A program made the translations under genes and the position numbers. The notes under the pieces were generated by a model that was not told where the DNA came from, did no database searches, and worked only from the letters and a program-made list of their open reading frames with translations. This document shows positions 21,901 to 34,700 of a stretch of 64,000 bases of DNA, one piece after another; position 1 is the stretch's first letter; every line of letters begins with the position of its first letter. The stretch lies in NCBI GenBank assembly GCA_004431415.1, contig QPMI01000520.1:1-64000 (forward strand), in the 5' to 3' direction. Origin of the DNA: Cyanophora paradoxa. Lineage: Eukaryota > Glaucocystophyceae > Cyanophorales > Cyanophoraceae.

Positions 21901-24900
21901 GGGGCGCCTCCTTGACGCCGCGTTCTCCGCCGCAGACGTGCGGGCCGAACGAGCACTCGCTGGACGGGGCGACGAGCTGCGAGCGCTGCGGCCCGGGAAC
22001 CGTCGCATCCGAGGACTTGAGCCGCTGTGCGCCCCGCCCCGAACGGCACGGGCCGGCGTGGCCGGCGCCCGGCTGGGCCGGCACGCTCTCACCGAGATCC
22101 GACCCGATCGCGGGGGCAGGCGTGGCGTGCAAAGCGGGGACGCTGGCGAACGGGACGACGGGGGTGTGCGACCGGTGCCCCCGGGGCCAGGTCTCGCCGG
22201 CGGGGGCCGAGGCGTGCGAAGCCTGCCCCGAGGGCCACGTTCCCGACACCGCCGGCGAGAAGTGCCTCGCCTGCGCACCCGGGTGCCCCCCCTGCTCCCG
22301 CGCCGCCCTAGGCCTGCTCCTCCCGCTTCCGCTCCTCACGCTCGGCCCCGCGTGCGCAGGCACTACAGGACGGCGGGGTGGGTGTGCGAGGCGTGCCCGG
22401 CGCCGAACATCTCGCGGCACGCGGCGGCCTCGAACTGCAGCGAGTGCCCCTTCAACGCCCTCCCCGACGACGCCCGCTCCGCCTGCGTCGCCTGCGAGGC
22501 CGGGTGCGCGCCCCGCCGCCGATCGCGAGGCCGAGGCCGTCGCCAAGCCCAGCCGAGCCGCGCCGCGCCGCATGCGCAGGTACTACCGGAGCCGGGACGC
22601 GGAGGGCAAGTACGTGTGCACGGCGTGCGAGGCCGGCACGTACCTCAACGTGACGGCCGGCGCCTGCGTGGCCTGCCCCGCCGGGTCGGTCTCGCCGAGG
22701 GCGGCGACGGAGTGCACGCCGTGCGCGCCGGGGAGCGCCCAGCAGGGCCCCTCGGAGTGCGAGCGCTGCCGGCCCAACACGGTCGCCGCGCGCTTCGGCT
22801 CGACGGAGTGCGAGCGCTGCCCCGCCGGCACCGTTAGCAACGAGCGCGGCACCCGCTGCACCGCCTGCCCCATGGGCTCCTTCCGCCCCGAGGGCCGCCC
22901 CGCCTGCGCCCCCTGGTGCAACCCCCCTCCCCCCCTCCCCCTGTCGGAGCGCCGCTCGCTGACGGGGGCCTGGTGGTCAGCCCGTACGGGACGCACGCGC
23001 CGGGCGAGGGGGCGTCGGAGTGCCAGGCGTGCGGGGCGGGCCAGCTCTGCGTGCTCGCCACCGTCGCCCCCATCGAGGACCCCTGGCTCCTCGCCGCCTT
23101 CGCCACCCCCACCCCCACCCCCGACCCCGACGCCGCCGCCGCCTCCTCCTCCCTCCTCCGCCGCGCCCTCTCCTCCTCCTCCTCGTCCTCCACGGCCGAC
23201 GCCGAGCCGACGCCGTCCGGGGACATGACGACGTCGACCTTCACGGGCGGCAGGACGACCGTCACGCTCTCCATGCCCGTGCGACCCGCCCGCCCCGCCC
23301 CGCCTCCACCTCGGCGTCCCCCGCCGGCGCGCTGAGGTCGCGGGCGCAGGCGACGGCGACGGAGGAGGCGAACAACCGGCGGCTGTACACGACGTTCCTC
23401 TACGTCGCCGTCGCCTTCGCCGGCTTCTCGCTCCTCGTCGGCGCCGCCATGTACGCCTTCGTGCACTGCGCGGGGCGCGCCGCCGTCCCCCGCCGCAAGC
23501 GCGCCCTCGCCCGCCTCGACCTCCTCTTCCGCGCCGACGAGCGCCGCCGCGTCTCGGGCGCCTTCTTCACAGCGTTCGGGGCCGGCCTCGCCGCCCTCGC
23601 CGCCGTTTACGTCTGGCTCCAGTTCTCCATCGTCCGCCCCGGCCCACTCCACCCGAGCCCGCCATCGAGCCGCCCCGCTCGGCCTGAGCGCGCGCACCCC
23701 GCCCCGCAGGCGAACTACCAGATCGTGACGAGCTTGAACCCGGGCTCGAGCCCCTCCGCCGCCGACATCCGCGGCTTCTGGCGTGCCCCTCGCATGCCAG
23801 AGCCCTGCGCGGTGCCTCACCGCGCTGCGCAGGAGAGCGGAGGTCGAGTTCACGGGCTACACGGGCCCGTGCTTCTCGGTGCCCCGCGCCCCGACAGTTC
23901 AACCGCCAGCGGGGCGGCCCCCTCGGGCTCACGGCTCACGCGGGCGCTCGGGCGCGCAGGCGAACACGACGGCGACGCTGCCCGACGGGCGGGTGCGTCT
24001 CCTTTGAGCTCTCGACGGAATCAGAGCGAGCGCCGACTCGGGCGCGGGGGCGCTGGGTCCGGCGGCAGGTGGCGACGGTGCAGGACGTGTTCGTGACGGC
24101 GGAGAACTTCGTGGTGGGGACGCAGGTCGTGGCGGCGAGCCACGGGGCGCTGGGGAACGCGTCGTGCCGGGTGGAGTGGCGCTGCAGCGATTGCCGCGTG
24201 GCGGCGACGACGGGCATCCGCGTCCTCTTCGCCCTCCGCACCCGCACCACCTACGCCCTCGCCCTCTCCTTCAACGTCTCCGTCCCCCACGCCGTCTCCG
24301 CCTGGGGCAACGTCTCCGTCACCGCCCCCTCCCGCGTCTTCCGCGGCTCCTCCCCCGCCGTCCTCCCCGCCTACCTCATCCGTGCGCCCCACGCCGCCCC
24401 GCCCCGCCGCCCCGCGGCGCGCTGAGGCGGGGGCAGCGATGCACTTCGAGAACAAGGACGACGGGCAGCCGCGCTACGCGGTGTCGGTGGCGAGCTACGA
24501 GAACGACGCGGCGGAGCGGACGGCGGAGGACTTCGACCTGTGCCCCCCTGACCGCCAGCTCGCCGTTTGCCCCGAGGAGACGGTCGCCTTTGCCGTCGCC
24601 TTCGAGGTCCAGCAGGTCGCCCCCGCCCCGCTCCGCAGGCCGCCGCCCGCGCTGACCCCGCCCCGCCGCCAGGTGTACCTGCTGGTGTCGCGGACGACGA
24701 TGCTCTCGGTGCTCTCGACGCTGGCGAACCTCGCCTCGCTGGTGGGGGCCGCCGTGGCCGGCGCCCGCTACCTCACCATCGGCTACGCCTTCTCCACCCG
24801 CCGCCTCGAGGCCCGCGGCCTCCGCATCGACGACGTCGCCGAGCCGCACGACGACGCGACCCAGCCCGACCCCGGCCCCCTCGACCCCGACCTCAAGCCC

Positions 24901-25350
24901 TCGGCCCCCCACAAGGCCCCCCCGCCTCTGGCCTCGGGCCTCGCGCACCGCGCCTCCGACGCGCGGCCGGCGCCCCGCGCCGCCCGAGCCGCCGGCACCC
25001 CGCCGCCGCCGCCGCCCCCCGCCCCGCCGGTTTACGCGCCGGCTCGCCCGCCGGGGCCGGGGCGCGGGCGGGGCGGGAGCGAGGCAGGGCCGGGAGGGGG
25101 CCGGCGGGCGGCGGGCCTGGAGGAGGTCGACGTGCACATCCTCGAGCCGGCCCCGCGCGCCACGCCCCGCGCCGCCGCCTCCGGCCGTGCCCCCGCGCCC
25201 GCGCCCTTTGCGGACGCCGCGCCCGACCCCGCCACGCACGCGGCCGCGGATCCCGGGCCGCCGGCGCCGGCCGCGAGGGCCGGGGCCCCCGCCGCCCGCT
25301 ACGCCGCCCTCTCCCCCTTCTGGAGCTCCTCCGGCGATGGCCAGCGATAG
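18916..25350 (+). CDS. Large Cys-rich membrane protein with GCC2/GCC3 (ephrin-receptor-like) repeats
   Basis: Probable surface protein of roughly 1,500 residues from more than 20 exons. First exons: 18916-19090, 19157-19293, 19362-19583, 19708-19775, all in phase. A basic N terminus precedes a signal-anchor (CALAALVLLAIAVPTHLF). A roughly 600-residue ectodomain without clear family follows; it includes a long exon (about 20308-20962) rich in beta-strand patterns (VLVDGYIYATSSDGRLLKLAV), suggesting a propeller. Then come about a dozen Cys repeats of the type CxxCPxGTYxxxxxxxxCxxC (21140-22915), characteristic of GCC2/GCC3 modules. After a Pro/Asp/Ser linker, hydrophobic segments FLYVAVAFAGFSLLVGAAMYAF and FFTAFGAGLAALAAVYVWL are followed by a Cys-containing luminal region, another TM (LSTLANLASLVGAAVAGA) and an Ala/Pro-rich cytoplasmic tail. 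The role is unknown; adhesion or surface sensing would fit. Exon limits in the repeat region are partly unresolved. Confidence 0.78.
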
Positions 25351-26037
25351 GAGCCCGGAATTAGAACACACTGCAATTCGAAAGAGCTGCATCAAACAAT
25401 TAGTGGGGAAGGGAAAAACACTTCCCCTGTCACTCTCCTTCGGGCCGCGGTCGCACATGCATGATTCTGTTCTCGTTCCACCCCGGTCGCTCATCCTAGC
25501 TTACCGGAACATAGCCCAGTGGAACATATTTTCGGACGCGACCCGGATTTCCTGGAACATGTTTTCGGCCCCGGGCCCCCTCTAGCTAGGGGCATGCCTT
25601 GCTAGGCCCGAGGCCTCATGATCAGGATCCGGTGAGGAACGAACCCCTACTTTTTGGAAGTCGACGTCGGGACATTTCGTTTTGGCCCAGGCCTAGCTAT
25701 AGTGTGCACGTACGCGTGGGCATCCGGATCCGGACAACCCCAAGTACTAGTGGAGGATCCGGAAGGGGAAGGAGGTCCTTCGAATTCCCCGATCATCGGA
25801 TCCGGATATATGCTCTTTCAAACCCAATCACACAGCTTGACAATACGGATACTGTACAACAGAAGGCAGTACAAGTGCTGACTCCTGCGTCTGCGCATGT
25901 AGTGCAGGGATCAAAAGCTTTTTGAGGGGCCGGCCCCAAGAAACAGACCGTCTCACTGAGTCATGATCACACATTGACCATAAGAATCGGAAATTTAAAT
26001 ACAAAGAAAACGCCTCAGTGAAATGAAAGATCCGTGA
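25351..26037. other. Convergent intergenic region
   Basis: Lies between the 3' ends of the Cys-rich membrane protein gene (+) and the CBM20-SGNH-DUF1796 gene (-). AT-richer than its surroundings with BamHI-like palindromes (ggatccgg) repeated near 25627, 25727, 25757 and 25799. No gene seen; both 3' UTRs presumably end here. Confidence 0.5.
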
Positions 26038-29000
26038 TCAGCTACCGGTGCGGGGGGAGGGAGCGATGCGGGGCGCGGAGGCGCGGACGGCAGCGGCTGC
26101 GGCTGCGGGCGCCTTCAAAGAGGAGAGCACCGCGGCAGGCGCCCCGCCGGCCTTCGAATTCTGCGGCAGCTCGATGGCGGGGGCCGCCGCGGCGACCGCG
26201 GGGAGCGGGGAGCTGCAGCTGGGAGCAGGCGCGGCCTCCGGGGCCGGAACCGGGGCCAGGGCCGGCGCCGGCTCTGGGGCGGGGCCTGCAGCTGCCTCCG
26301 GGTGCGATGCTAGCGAACTTGGAGCTTCGGCGGCGGCGGGGGCGGCGGCAGGCGGCTCCCGCATGTGCAGGCCTAGAAGCGCTAGCGGTGCGGCGGCCTC
26401 GGGTGCCTTCTCCGGGGCGACGCCGGTGCCCGACCCGGAGCTCGAGGCGGCCTCGGGGGCAGAGGCGGGGGCGGCCGCGGGGGCGGCCTCCGCCGCCGGG
26501 GCCGGCTTGGGCTCCTTGGGGTTCGGGGGGCACCAGTAGAGGTTCCGCGTGCTCACCCCGTGTTCCCCCTGCCGCCCCCCCACTCAGCGCCAAAGAGAAG
26601 GGGGGGGCGGGGCGAGGGGCGGGGCGGCCGCGGGCCTCGAGGATGTGGCGGAGCTGGCCCGCGCAGTGGTTCCAGTACTCCCTGTCCTCGTGCATGCGGT
26701 CGGGGTTCCACTCGACGCCGTAGTGCCGCACGCCCTCGATGCCCCCGAACTCGTTGCCCTGCGCGTGGAAGAGCAGCAGCTTGAAGGGCCGGCCCCCCAT
26801 CTTCCACCGCATCTGCCCCCGCCCCCCTCGAGTGAGGCGCGAGGCGGCCGGCAAGGGGGAAGGGGCGGACCTTGCCGACGAAGTCCTCGACCTCGCCGCG
26901 GCTGGCGTGGCCCGTGCGGAGGAAGAGGACCTCGCCGGCCGCCCCGCACACGTGCCGGAACCGCCGCGCCCGCGAGGCGTACCGGCTCTTCATCCGCTGC
27001 GCGAGCCCCGAGGGGCCGAGTCAAGCTTCAAAGCGACGGAGGATGAGCGGGGCCGGCCGGCCGGGGGGAGGGAGGGAGGGGGGGGGAAGGGGGGGCGAGG
27101 CGGGGGGGGGGGGGGGGAAGTGGGGGAGGTGCGAGGGGGGAAATTAAGCACCTCGAGGATGGGCCAGACGTTGCCCACGGGGTCCTCCCCGTCCTCCACC
27201 TCGTGGGCGAAGGAGAGGCCCCCCCAGCGGCGGTGCCGCAGGCGCCCCTCCTCCCCGCTGTACCACAGCTGCTCCGCGTTCCACATCTCCCTGCGGGGCG
27301 GGGCTCGCGATCTCGCGCGGGGGCGGGGGGGGGGCTCGCCGGGGGCGCGCCGCACCCGAAGTCGCTGGCAACGATGTCGGCGACGTCGGAGAGGCGCTCC
27401 GTGCGCGTCAGGTCGAACGGGAAGCACGGCCCGTCCAGCCCCAGCTTGTACAGCAGCATCCGGATCGCGCAGCGGTGGCCCAGCGGCACCAGCGCCACCC
27501 GCCTGCGCGCCCCCGGCTCGCTCGCGGGGGGATGCGGGGTGGGTGGCGCCGGCCGCGGGGCCCTCGCACCGGCGGGAGGGGAGGGGCCCTGCGTAGCGGA
27601 GGAGGAGGCTGGAGCGCGGGGGCACCTTGACGCGCGACTCGAGGCCGCCCGGGCCCACGAAGAGCGTCTGAAAAGCTGGCACCGCGTCCCCGGCCCCCTG
27701 CGCCGCCAGCGCCCAGGCGGGGTCAGGAGGAGGGCGGCGGGGGCGGCCGGCGCCGGCGGCTCCCGCCCTAAGAGGTGGGAGCTGAGGGCGAGCCGGGGCG
27801 GGGCGGGGGCGCACGGCGGGTTCGTAGACGCCCGCGGGGGCGGCCTTGAGGGCGTCGCGGAGCTCGGCCCACATGGGGTGCGCGTTGTACTCCTCGCCGG
27901 ACTCGTTCGTGAGGCGGAGGGCGACGCCGGGGTAGCCGTCGCCGAGGGGCGAGGGGGCGTCCGGCACGAGCAGCACGCCCAGCGCCCCGTCGTAGAAGAG
28001 CACCTGCCGGCCCCGCGCCCCGCCCCGCGTCAGCTTGAGTTTCAGCGGTCGCGAGGGGAGGGGGCGGGGGGCCGGCGCGCCTGGGAGGCGCCGGGGGCGA
28101 AGAGGCCGGTCAGCGGCTCGAACTGCACCTCCGCCCCGGGCGCCACCTGAGCGGATTCGAGGGTCGGGGGATCAGAGGAGAGGGAGGGGGGGAGAAGGGC
28201 GGGGGGGGGAGGAGGGGGGGGCGGGACCTCGAGGGGGGAGGGGACGGAGCCGTCGGGCTCGACGAAGAGGGACCCCGCGTCGCTCCCCGCGAGCTGCGTG
28301 GCGGGGTCGGCGCTCGAGGCGGAGGCGGGGGCGGGCGGGGCGCACGGAGGTGGAGGAGGCGGAGGTGGCGAGGTAGAGCCCCGAGGGCACCCGCTGCCCC
28401 CGCCCCGCCCCCTCAGCCCCGCCCTGCCAGCGCGGCGGGGCGGGGCGGGGCGGGGCGGGGATCCGGACGCACCCCGCCGAGGCCCGAGCGGAGGGCCGCC
28501 TGCAGGTTGCCCCACGAGGGGCTCACCTGCCGCCCCACCCCCTCAGCCCGAGCCCGCGCGCCCCCGGCGCTTTCGCCGGCGCGGCCCTCGCACCTTGTAC
28601 GGGTGCTCCGAGGCGTTGCGGAGGACGATGCGCGCCGCTGCCGTCGACCCCGCCGCCGCCGCGACCCGGAAGCCTGCCGCGAGGTCAGTGCTAGCGCTGG
28701 GTGGCGCGCCGCTCGCGCCGCGTCCGGCGGCCGGCGGCCCAGGGGGCGAGCGGGCGGACCGTTGGCGTCCTCGAAGACGGTGGCGGCGGCGCCCTCGCTC
28801 CCGCCGGGGCCCCGCTGGAGCCGGCGTGGGGGGCCCCGGCGGCGGCGGCGCGGAGGCGCGCCGGTTCGAAGATGGCGAGGTCGACGGCGCGGAACATCGC
28901 CTCGTGGCCCGCCCCGTTCGGGTGCGCCGCGTCGAACGAGAGGCCCGCCTTCCAGCGGCCGGCGCCGTCGTCGAGGGCGGGGAGCCAGTTCTGCGGGGCG

Positions 29001-30653
29001 GGGCGGGGCGGCCCTCGCGTGAGCCCTCCCGCCGGGCCCCGCGGGGCGGCGAGGGGCGGCGGGGGCGCACGAGCACGGGGACGCCCAGGCGCAGCATCGC
29101 CTCGTGGGACTGCCGCCCCGCGTCAGATCGCCCCCGGCCCGGCGGGGCGAGAGGAGGCGGCAGGCGGGCCTGGCGGAGGAAGTGGGCGTGCTCGGGCCCG
29201 TAGTCGCCGTGGGGGTACACCCCGCCCAGCACGGGCGCGGCGCGGATCTCGCGGGCGATGGCGACGAGCTTGGCGATGCCGGCGTCGAAGGCGCGGGCGG
29301 CGAGGGCGCGCTGGTGCGGCGCGCAGTGCGCCAGGCCCTCGTTGCCCAGCGAGAGGGCCACGATCACCGCGTCCGGCCGCAGCGGCGCCACCTGCCCGTG
29401 CCCGGCGGCGTCAGCGCGGCGGGGGTGCACGAGGGGCGGCTCTGCTCGCCTCGCTGGGGAAACGCTCCACCGTGCGGGCGACGTTGGCGCCTGCGATCGC
29501 GAAGAATGAGCGGCGGGGGGCAGGGGGCCGGGCCCGGGGGGGGGGGAGGGGAGTTGGAGGGGGGGGGGGGGTCGGCCGGGTACCGGGCTCGGAGACGTTG
29601 AGGACGACGTGGCCGCCGGGCCGGAGGGCCTCCGCGAGCTGGTGCGCCCAGCCCCTGCCCCGGGGCGTCAGCGGCCGGAGGGGGTACGGCGTCGAAGAGA
29701 AGGGGGTACCGGTGCAGCCAGGTCGCGTGGCCGGCAGCGACGCTCGAGCCGATGATCACGATCTGTTGCCCGGGCGGGTACGTCGGCATTCGAAGGAATA
29801 GAGGGGCGGGGTGCCCTCACCTTGAGCGCCCCGGGGGCGGGGCTCGGGATGGGGATCGGCAGGGGGACGGAGGAGGACTCGCCGTCCCGCCAGCCGCGCG
29901 GGCACGGCTGCGGGTGCGCGTCAACTTGAAGCGGGCAGACCATGATCAAATTCTGGAATCGCAATATTAATCGGACCTGCACATAGCCGAACTCGCCGTC
30001 GTCGACGGTGATGTCACCCGGCTCGGCGGGGACCCAGCTGCGCGCGCCGATGCTCGAATGTTGGTCCTGGCGGGGAGGCTTCGAGCTTCTCCGTCGGGGG
30101 CAGCTGCAGGCGGACGCGGGCGCACCGGTTTGGCCCGCCGTCGCGCTCCCAGCAGACCACGCCCCCCGCCTCGTTCACCTTTATGTACTTGTACTCCACC
30201 CGCTCTGCCCCGGCCCCCAGGCTCGAGCCCCCGCGGGGGAAGCTTTTTAAGGGGGGGAGGGCCGCACCGGCGACGGAGACCTTGTCGGGCAGGGACCAGT
30301 ACGGGTACGTGTCCGCGCGGGTCGCCAGGCGGAGCGCCCGCGAAGCGTCCCTGAGCGAGACGCGAACCCGCGGGTCAGCTCACCCCGGCCTGCAGCTGGC
30401 AGCGCAGCTCGCGGTCGCAAAAAGTGGTCCGGGCGGGGCGCACCAGGCGCCGAGGGCGGGCGACGAGCCGACGAGCGCGATGCACTCGCCGACGGTCGTG
30501 TGCGCGCGGACGGCAAACGTGTAGCGGCCCTGCGAGGCGGGGCGCATTAGAATGCTCCCGCGGGCGCCGGCCGCGGCGGGCCGCGGCGCCGGCCGCCGGC
30601 CGGCCGCCGGCGCGCAAATCTGCACAGAGCCCGCGCACCATTGGCGAGGACAT
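26038..30653 (-). CDS. CBM20 - SGNH hydrolase - DUF1796 fusion protein
   Basis: Domains in order. (1) CBM20 starch-binding module: exons 30653-30639, 30529-30444, 30350-30268 and following, reading RYTFAVRAHTTVGECIALVG - SPALGAWD - TYPYWSLP - VEYKYIKVNEAGGVVCWE - GPNRW, including the Trp and Tyr sugar-contact signature. (2) SGNH/GDSL-type hydrolase: block I IGSSVAAGH (nucleophile Ser in GSS), block III LSLGNEG, block V FDAAHPNGAGHEAM with catalytic Asp/His, about 29810-28870. (3) beta-rich segments (about 28850-27830) that I cannot name. (4) DUF1796-like papain-fold region (VALVPLGHRCAIRMLLYKLGL - PFDLTR - VLFLRTGHASRGEVEDF - KLLLFHAQ), about 27500-26750. (5) a roughly 150-residue Ala/Pro/Ser tail to the stop at 26038-26040. 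There is no signal peptide, so a cytosolic or plastid carbohydrate esterase acting on storage glucan is a reasonable inference. Several middle exon borders are unresolved. Confidence 0.8.
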
Positions 30654-31762
30654 CGCCTAGGCCTCGGGAAGAAGGGATACCAGAGGCTGCGCGCCGGTGC
30701 GCTCAGAAACCGTGGCCCCGGCACGCGCACGCTTGCGCGCTTCGAATTCTAGATCTTTAAATTTGGACGGCGCGCGAGAGACCTCTTTCATTCTCTATTC
30801 TGGCATTATGCCTGCACCTTTCGAGAAAGCGCGACTCCGCCGTAAATGAGCGCAAACGGCGGCGGCCGCGAGCGCGCGCGAAGGGTCTTGGGCGCCGGCC
30901 GCGGCTAGCGCTAGCGCTGGCGCAGCTCCGAATCTTTGACGGCTGCGTGCTGCAGCTGTGCAATACCCTTCACTCAACGGTTTCTAACTTGCGCGCAGAC
31001 CCGCCGGTCCGCAGTCCCAAGCGCGCGCGCGCCCGAGCTAGCGCTTTGACCACTGCAGCTGCCGGCCGCCGTGCACGTGCGCTACGTTTACGCGCTGCTT
31101 GCGCTGGATGCCTCGCTGGGAGCCGCTGCTGGGACGGACTCTGGAGAGCCCAGACGGACTACCAGCCGAGATGCATGATGCTCTGAGCGCATCTCGGTTC
31201 TGATTCGGTACCCCGGTGTAGCTCATCCCGCCGTCAGGGGTACGAGGCCTCGGCTGGTGAAAACGCTTGATCTGGAGGCCCGTCGATATAGAAAGCGCTC
31301 TCCGTGCGCCGCGTGCTGCGCAGTGCATACAGATCGTCCAGCTGGCGGCCACGCCAAGCTAGACGGGCCTCGGAGTTTTGCCACGTCGACCGCGGACAGC
31401 GCCGGCGCGGCGGGAAGCGAGTAGACAGAAGCCAGCTGAAGCTGTATGAGCGCAGACGGCGGACGGGCGCTCGCCGCGCAGCGGCCCTAGCAGCGAATTC
31501 GACCAGTTCCGATCCGCCCGCGGCCACGGTGCTCAGCAACTGCAGCCGCAGCGTGCCGTCGGGCGCATCCGCCCGGCGCCTTCGCTTTTCTGAGCTCTTA
31601 GGATGAAGAGCCCCCCGCACGCTCTTGAGGTTTGACTGGTACCGCGGCCGCTGAACCGGTGCGTGGCCGGTGCTGCAGCTGTTGCATACGCATGCAATAG
31701 TACTCGTCTGACACCGTGCTGAGTCGCTGCTGACCCGCGCGCGTGCAGGTCACCTCGGCTCC
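30654..31762. other. Divergent intergenic region
   Basis: Between the CBM20-SGNH gene start (-) and the kelch/TRP-like gene start (+). A minus-strand frame at 31234-31620 is open, but has no recognisable product or splice partners and I do not call it. Contains GCGCGC, TAGCGCTAGCGC and GGCCGG palindromes. Confidence 0.45.
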
Positions 31763-34700
31763 ATGCGGCGGCCGCGCATGCGCAACGGCGTGGCGCCGGC
31801 GTACGCGTGCGGCGCCGAAGCCGCAGGGCCGGCTGCAGCTGCAGGCCGCGCGGAAGCGTCGAAGCCGACTCCGGGGAGCCGCCCACAGCGGCGCTGGCCG
31901 GCGTCGGGGCGCGGGACGGGAGCTCGAGTACGAGTCACGGGTAGGGCGGCACGCGCCCTCGTCGTGGCGCTCGCGGCCGCGCTGCTCGCCCTCGCCCTCC
32001 CCGCCGCCCCCGCCGCCTGTCAGCGCCCCCCGCCCCCCGCCCCCCGCCAGGCCCTGTGCCGCCCCCGCCCCCTCACGCGCCGCCGCCAGCCGTCTCGATC
32101 TCGCCGCTGCCGGTGCCGAGCCCGCTGGGCGCCCCGGAGTACGTCTTCACGACGGGGGCGCTGGCGGGGGCGGGGCCGGAGGGGCGGGTGGAGGCGGCGG
32201 GGGCGCTCGTCCCGTCCGGCGCCTCGGCGGTCTTCGCCCTCGTCGGGGGCCTCGCGCGCAACAACTCGGCCGCCTACGACGACGTCTGGCTCTTCAAGCT
32301 CGGCGCGCCCCGCCCCCCGCTTCGCGGCCGCCCGCCTGACGGGCCGGGGGCGCGGGCGGCAGAGACGGGCGCGTGGGCGGAGGCGCCGGCGCCGGCGACC
32401 GCCCCGACGCGAGTGCACGCCCACGCCTGCGGGTACGACGAGATCCGCAACGGCGTCTACTGCGCGGGTACCCCCGTGCCCCCGCCCCCTCCCCCCACTC
32501 CCCCCTGCTGACGCCGGGGCCAGGCGGCATCGACGGGACCAACGGGGGCTACAGCGACCTCTTCTGGTTCTTCCCCGTGCGCGCCCCCCGGGCCCGGGGC
32601 GGGGCCCTGCGGCGGGGGAGCTCGGCGAGGGGCCGCCCCGCAGGCGGACTTCTCGACGCGGGAGGATCTGGCGCCCATGCTCGTCCCCGCTCCAGCTTCA
32701 GCGCGCCCCGCCCCGCCCCGCCACCCCCCCCCCCCCCCCCCCCCCCCCGGGGGCCCGCGCCCCTCACGCCCGCCCCAGCCCTCACCGTCTACCGCGGCGA
32801 CGTCTGGGCGAGCACGACCCTCGCCTACCCCCTCCTTCCCCCCTTCCTTCCCGCCGGCTCATCGCGCCCCCCTGCAGATCGCGGCCGGCATCGCGACCGA
32901 GATCTACGCCAACAGCGTCCACCGGTGCGCCCGTACCCCCCACGTCACCTCCCTTCCCAGCTGGAGGGCGCGGGGCGCAGGTGGAGCAGGGGGACGGGGT
33001 GGTCGGTGGAGGTGGCGCAGGGGGCCTCGGAGTGGGCGCCCCGCTCCTTCGCCCCCTCGGCCCGCCTCGGCGCGAGGTGGTACATCGCGGGGGGCGAGCT
33101 CGACTTCACCGTAGCGCCCCCGCGCGACATCGAGGTCTAGTGCGACCCGCCCCCAGCCCCCGCCCGCCCCCGCCCCGCGCCCCCTTCCGGCCCCGCGCGA
33201 GCCGCGCGGGGCGGCAGCGAGGTGGACCTGAACGTGACGACGGGGCCGACGGAGACGCCCCCGCCGGGGCGGCCGCGCCTCGTGGGCGGCCTCCCCTTCC
33301 CGAGCTTCCTCGCCTCCGCCGCCGGCAACGTGCTCGGGGCCTGCGGCGGCAGCCTGCTCCTCACCGGCCCCTCCATCTACCCGCTCCTCCTCGACCCGAT
33401 CTGTGCCGCCCGCCCCCCTCCGCCCCGCCCCGCCTCCCCTCACGCGCGGCAGCGCTCGCGGTGCTCGCCAACGAAACCAACGCGAACTACGAGGGTTCGA
33501 GCCCCGGCCTCGCCCCGCCCCGGCCTCCCGCCCCGGCCCGGCGTCACGGCCCATCCCCGCAGGGACCGACCCCGCCCTCTCGACGCTTGTCACGCGCCCC
33601 GCCTACGGCTACGACGCCGCCTCCTGCACCATGTGCGCCCCGTCGCCCCTCCCGGGCCTTTCCTCCCCCCTCCCCTCAGGGTCGTGTACCCTTACGCGTA
33701 CCCCCTCCCCTCAGGGTCGCTGCGATGGGATCGGACAGCGACGCGGCCTACAAGCTCGTCGGTCCGGCCCCGTGCCCCTCGTGCCGCCCCCGCCTTCCCC
33801 GATGATGACCCCTCTCGGTCCGCAGCCCGCAAAGTCACGCCGACGCCCAGCCCCTCCCCTTCCCCGTCCCCGTCCGCCACTCCCTCCCCGTCCCCGACCT
33901 CGTCCCCGTCGCCCTCCCCCTCGGAGGCCCCGTCCCGTGCGCAGTTCCGGCCTGAGAGGCCCGCGCTTTGGGCCGCCTGACACCCCCGCAGCAACCCCGA
34001 GCCCCTCCGCCACCCCATCCCCGAGCCCCCAGCCGACCCCCGCCCCCTCCGCCCCGTTCCCCGACCTCCGTGCGCCCCCTTCTGCCCCCTGCCCTTATCA
34101 CACGGCTGACCTCCTTCGCCAGTCCGCTTCCCCTCCTACGAGGTGCTGTACCCCACAGTGGACTCGATCCTCGTTGCCGGGAGCCCGTACCCCCTCTCTT
34201 GGTCGTCCAACATGACCCTGTACCCCTCCGCTACCGTCCGCTTCGGGCCCGACGGCGGACCCGACTCTTCCTTCCTGGTACCCCCGGCCCTTTCCCGCCT
34301 CCCCCACCTTTTCTTCTCGCCTCACCTCTGTCGGCAGACGGCGTGCAACGGGGCCAATGTGGGGGCGTGTCGCTTCACTCCCCCCTCGGGCCTCGCCCCC
34401 GGCACGTACCGCGTGTCCGTCAACCTCTCCGGCCCCTCCGCCGCCCCCCGGGCGTTCCTCTCGGCCCCATTCCGCCTCGCTTCCCCCCCCGGCTCCGCCG
34501 CCCTCGCCCCCTCCGTCTCCCTCCACCTGCCCCCCGCCGACGAGGCACGCCTCATCCCCCCCTTCTCTTTGTTTCAGGCCCCGGCCCCCCGCCGACGCGT
34601 CCCCCGCAGGGCCTGTACATCGGGGGCACGCTCTCCGTCAGCTGGGAGACGGCGGGGATCGCCCCGCCGCACCGCGCGGCCCTCTCCCTCTCTCCCGTGG

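Noticed and set aside
31234-31620. 128-codon minus-strand open frame in the spacer
   Set aside because: No similarity, no consistent splice partners, composition like surrounding spacer; could be a non-conserved gene, but is not supportable.
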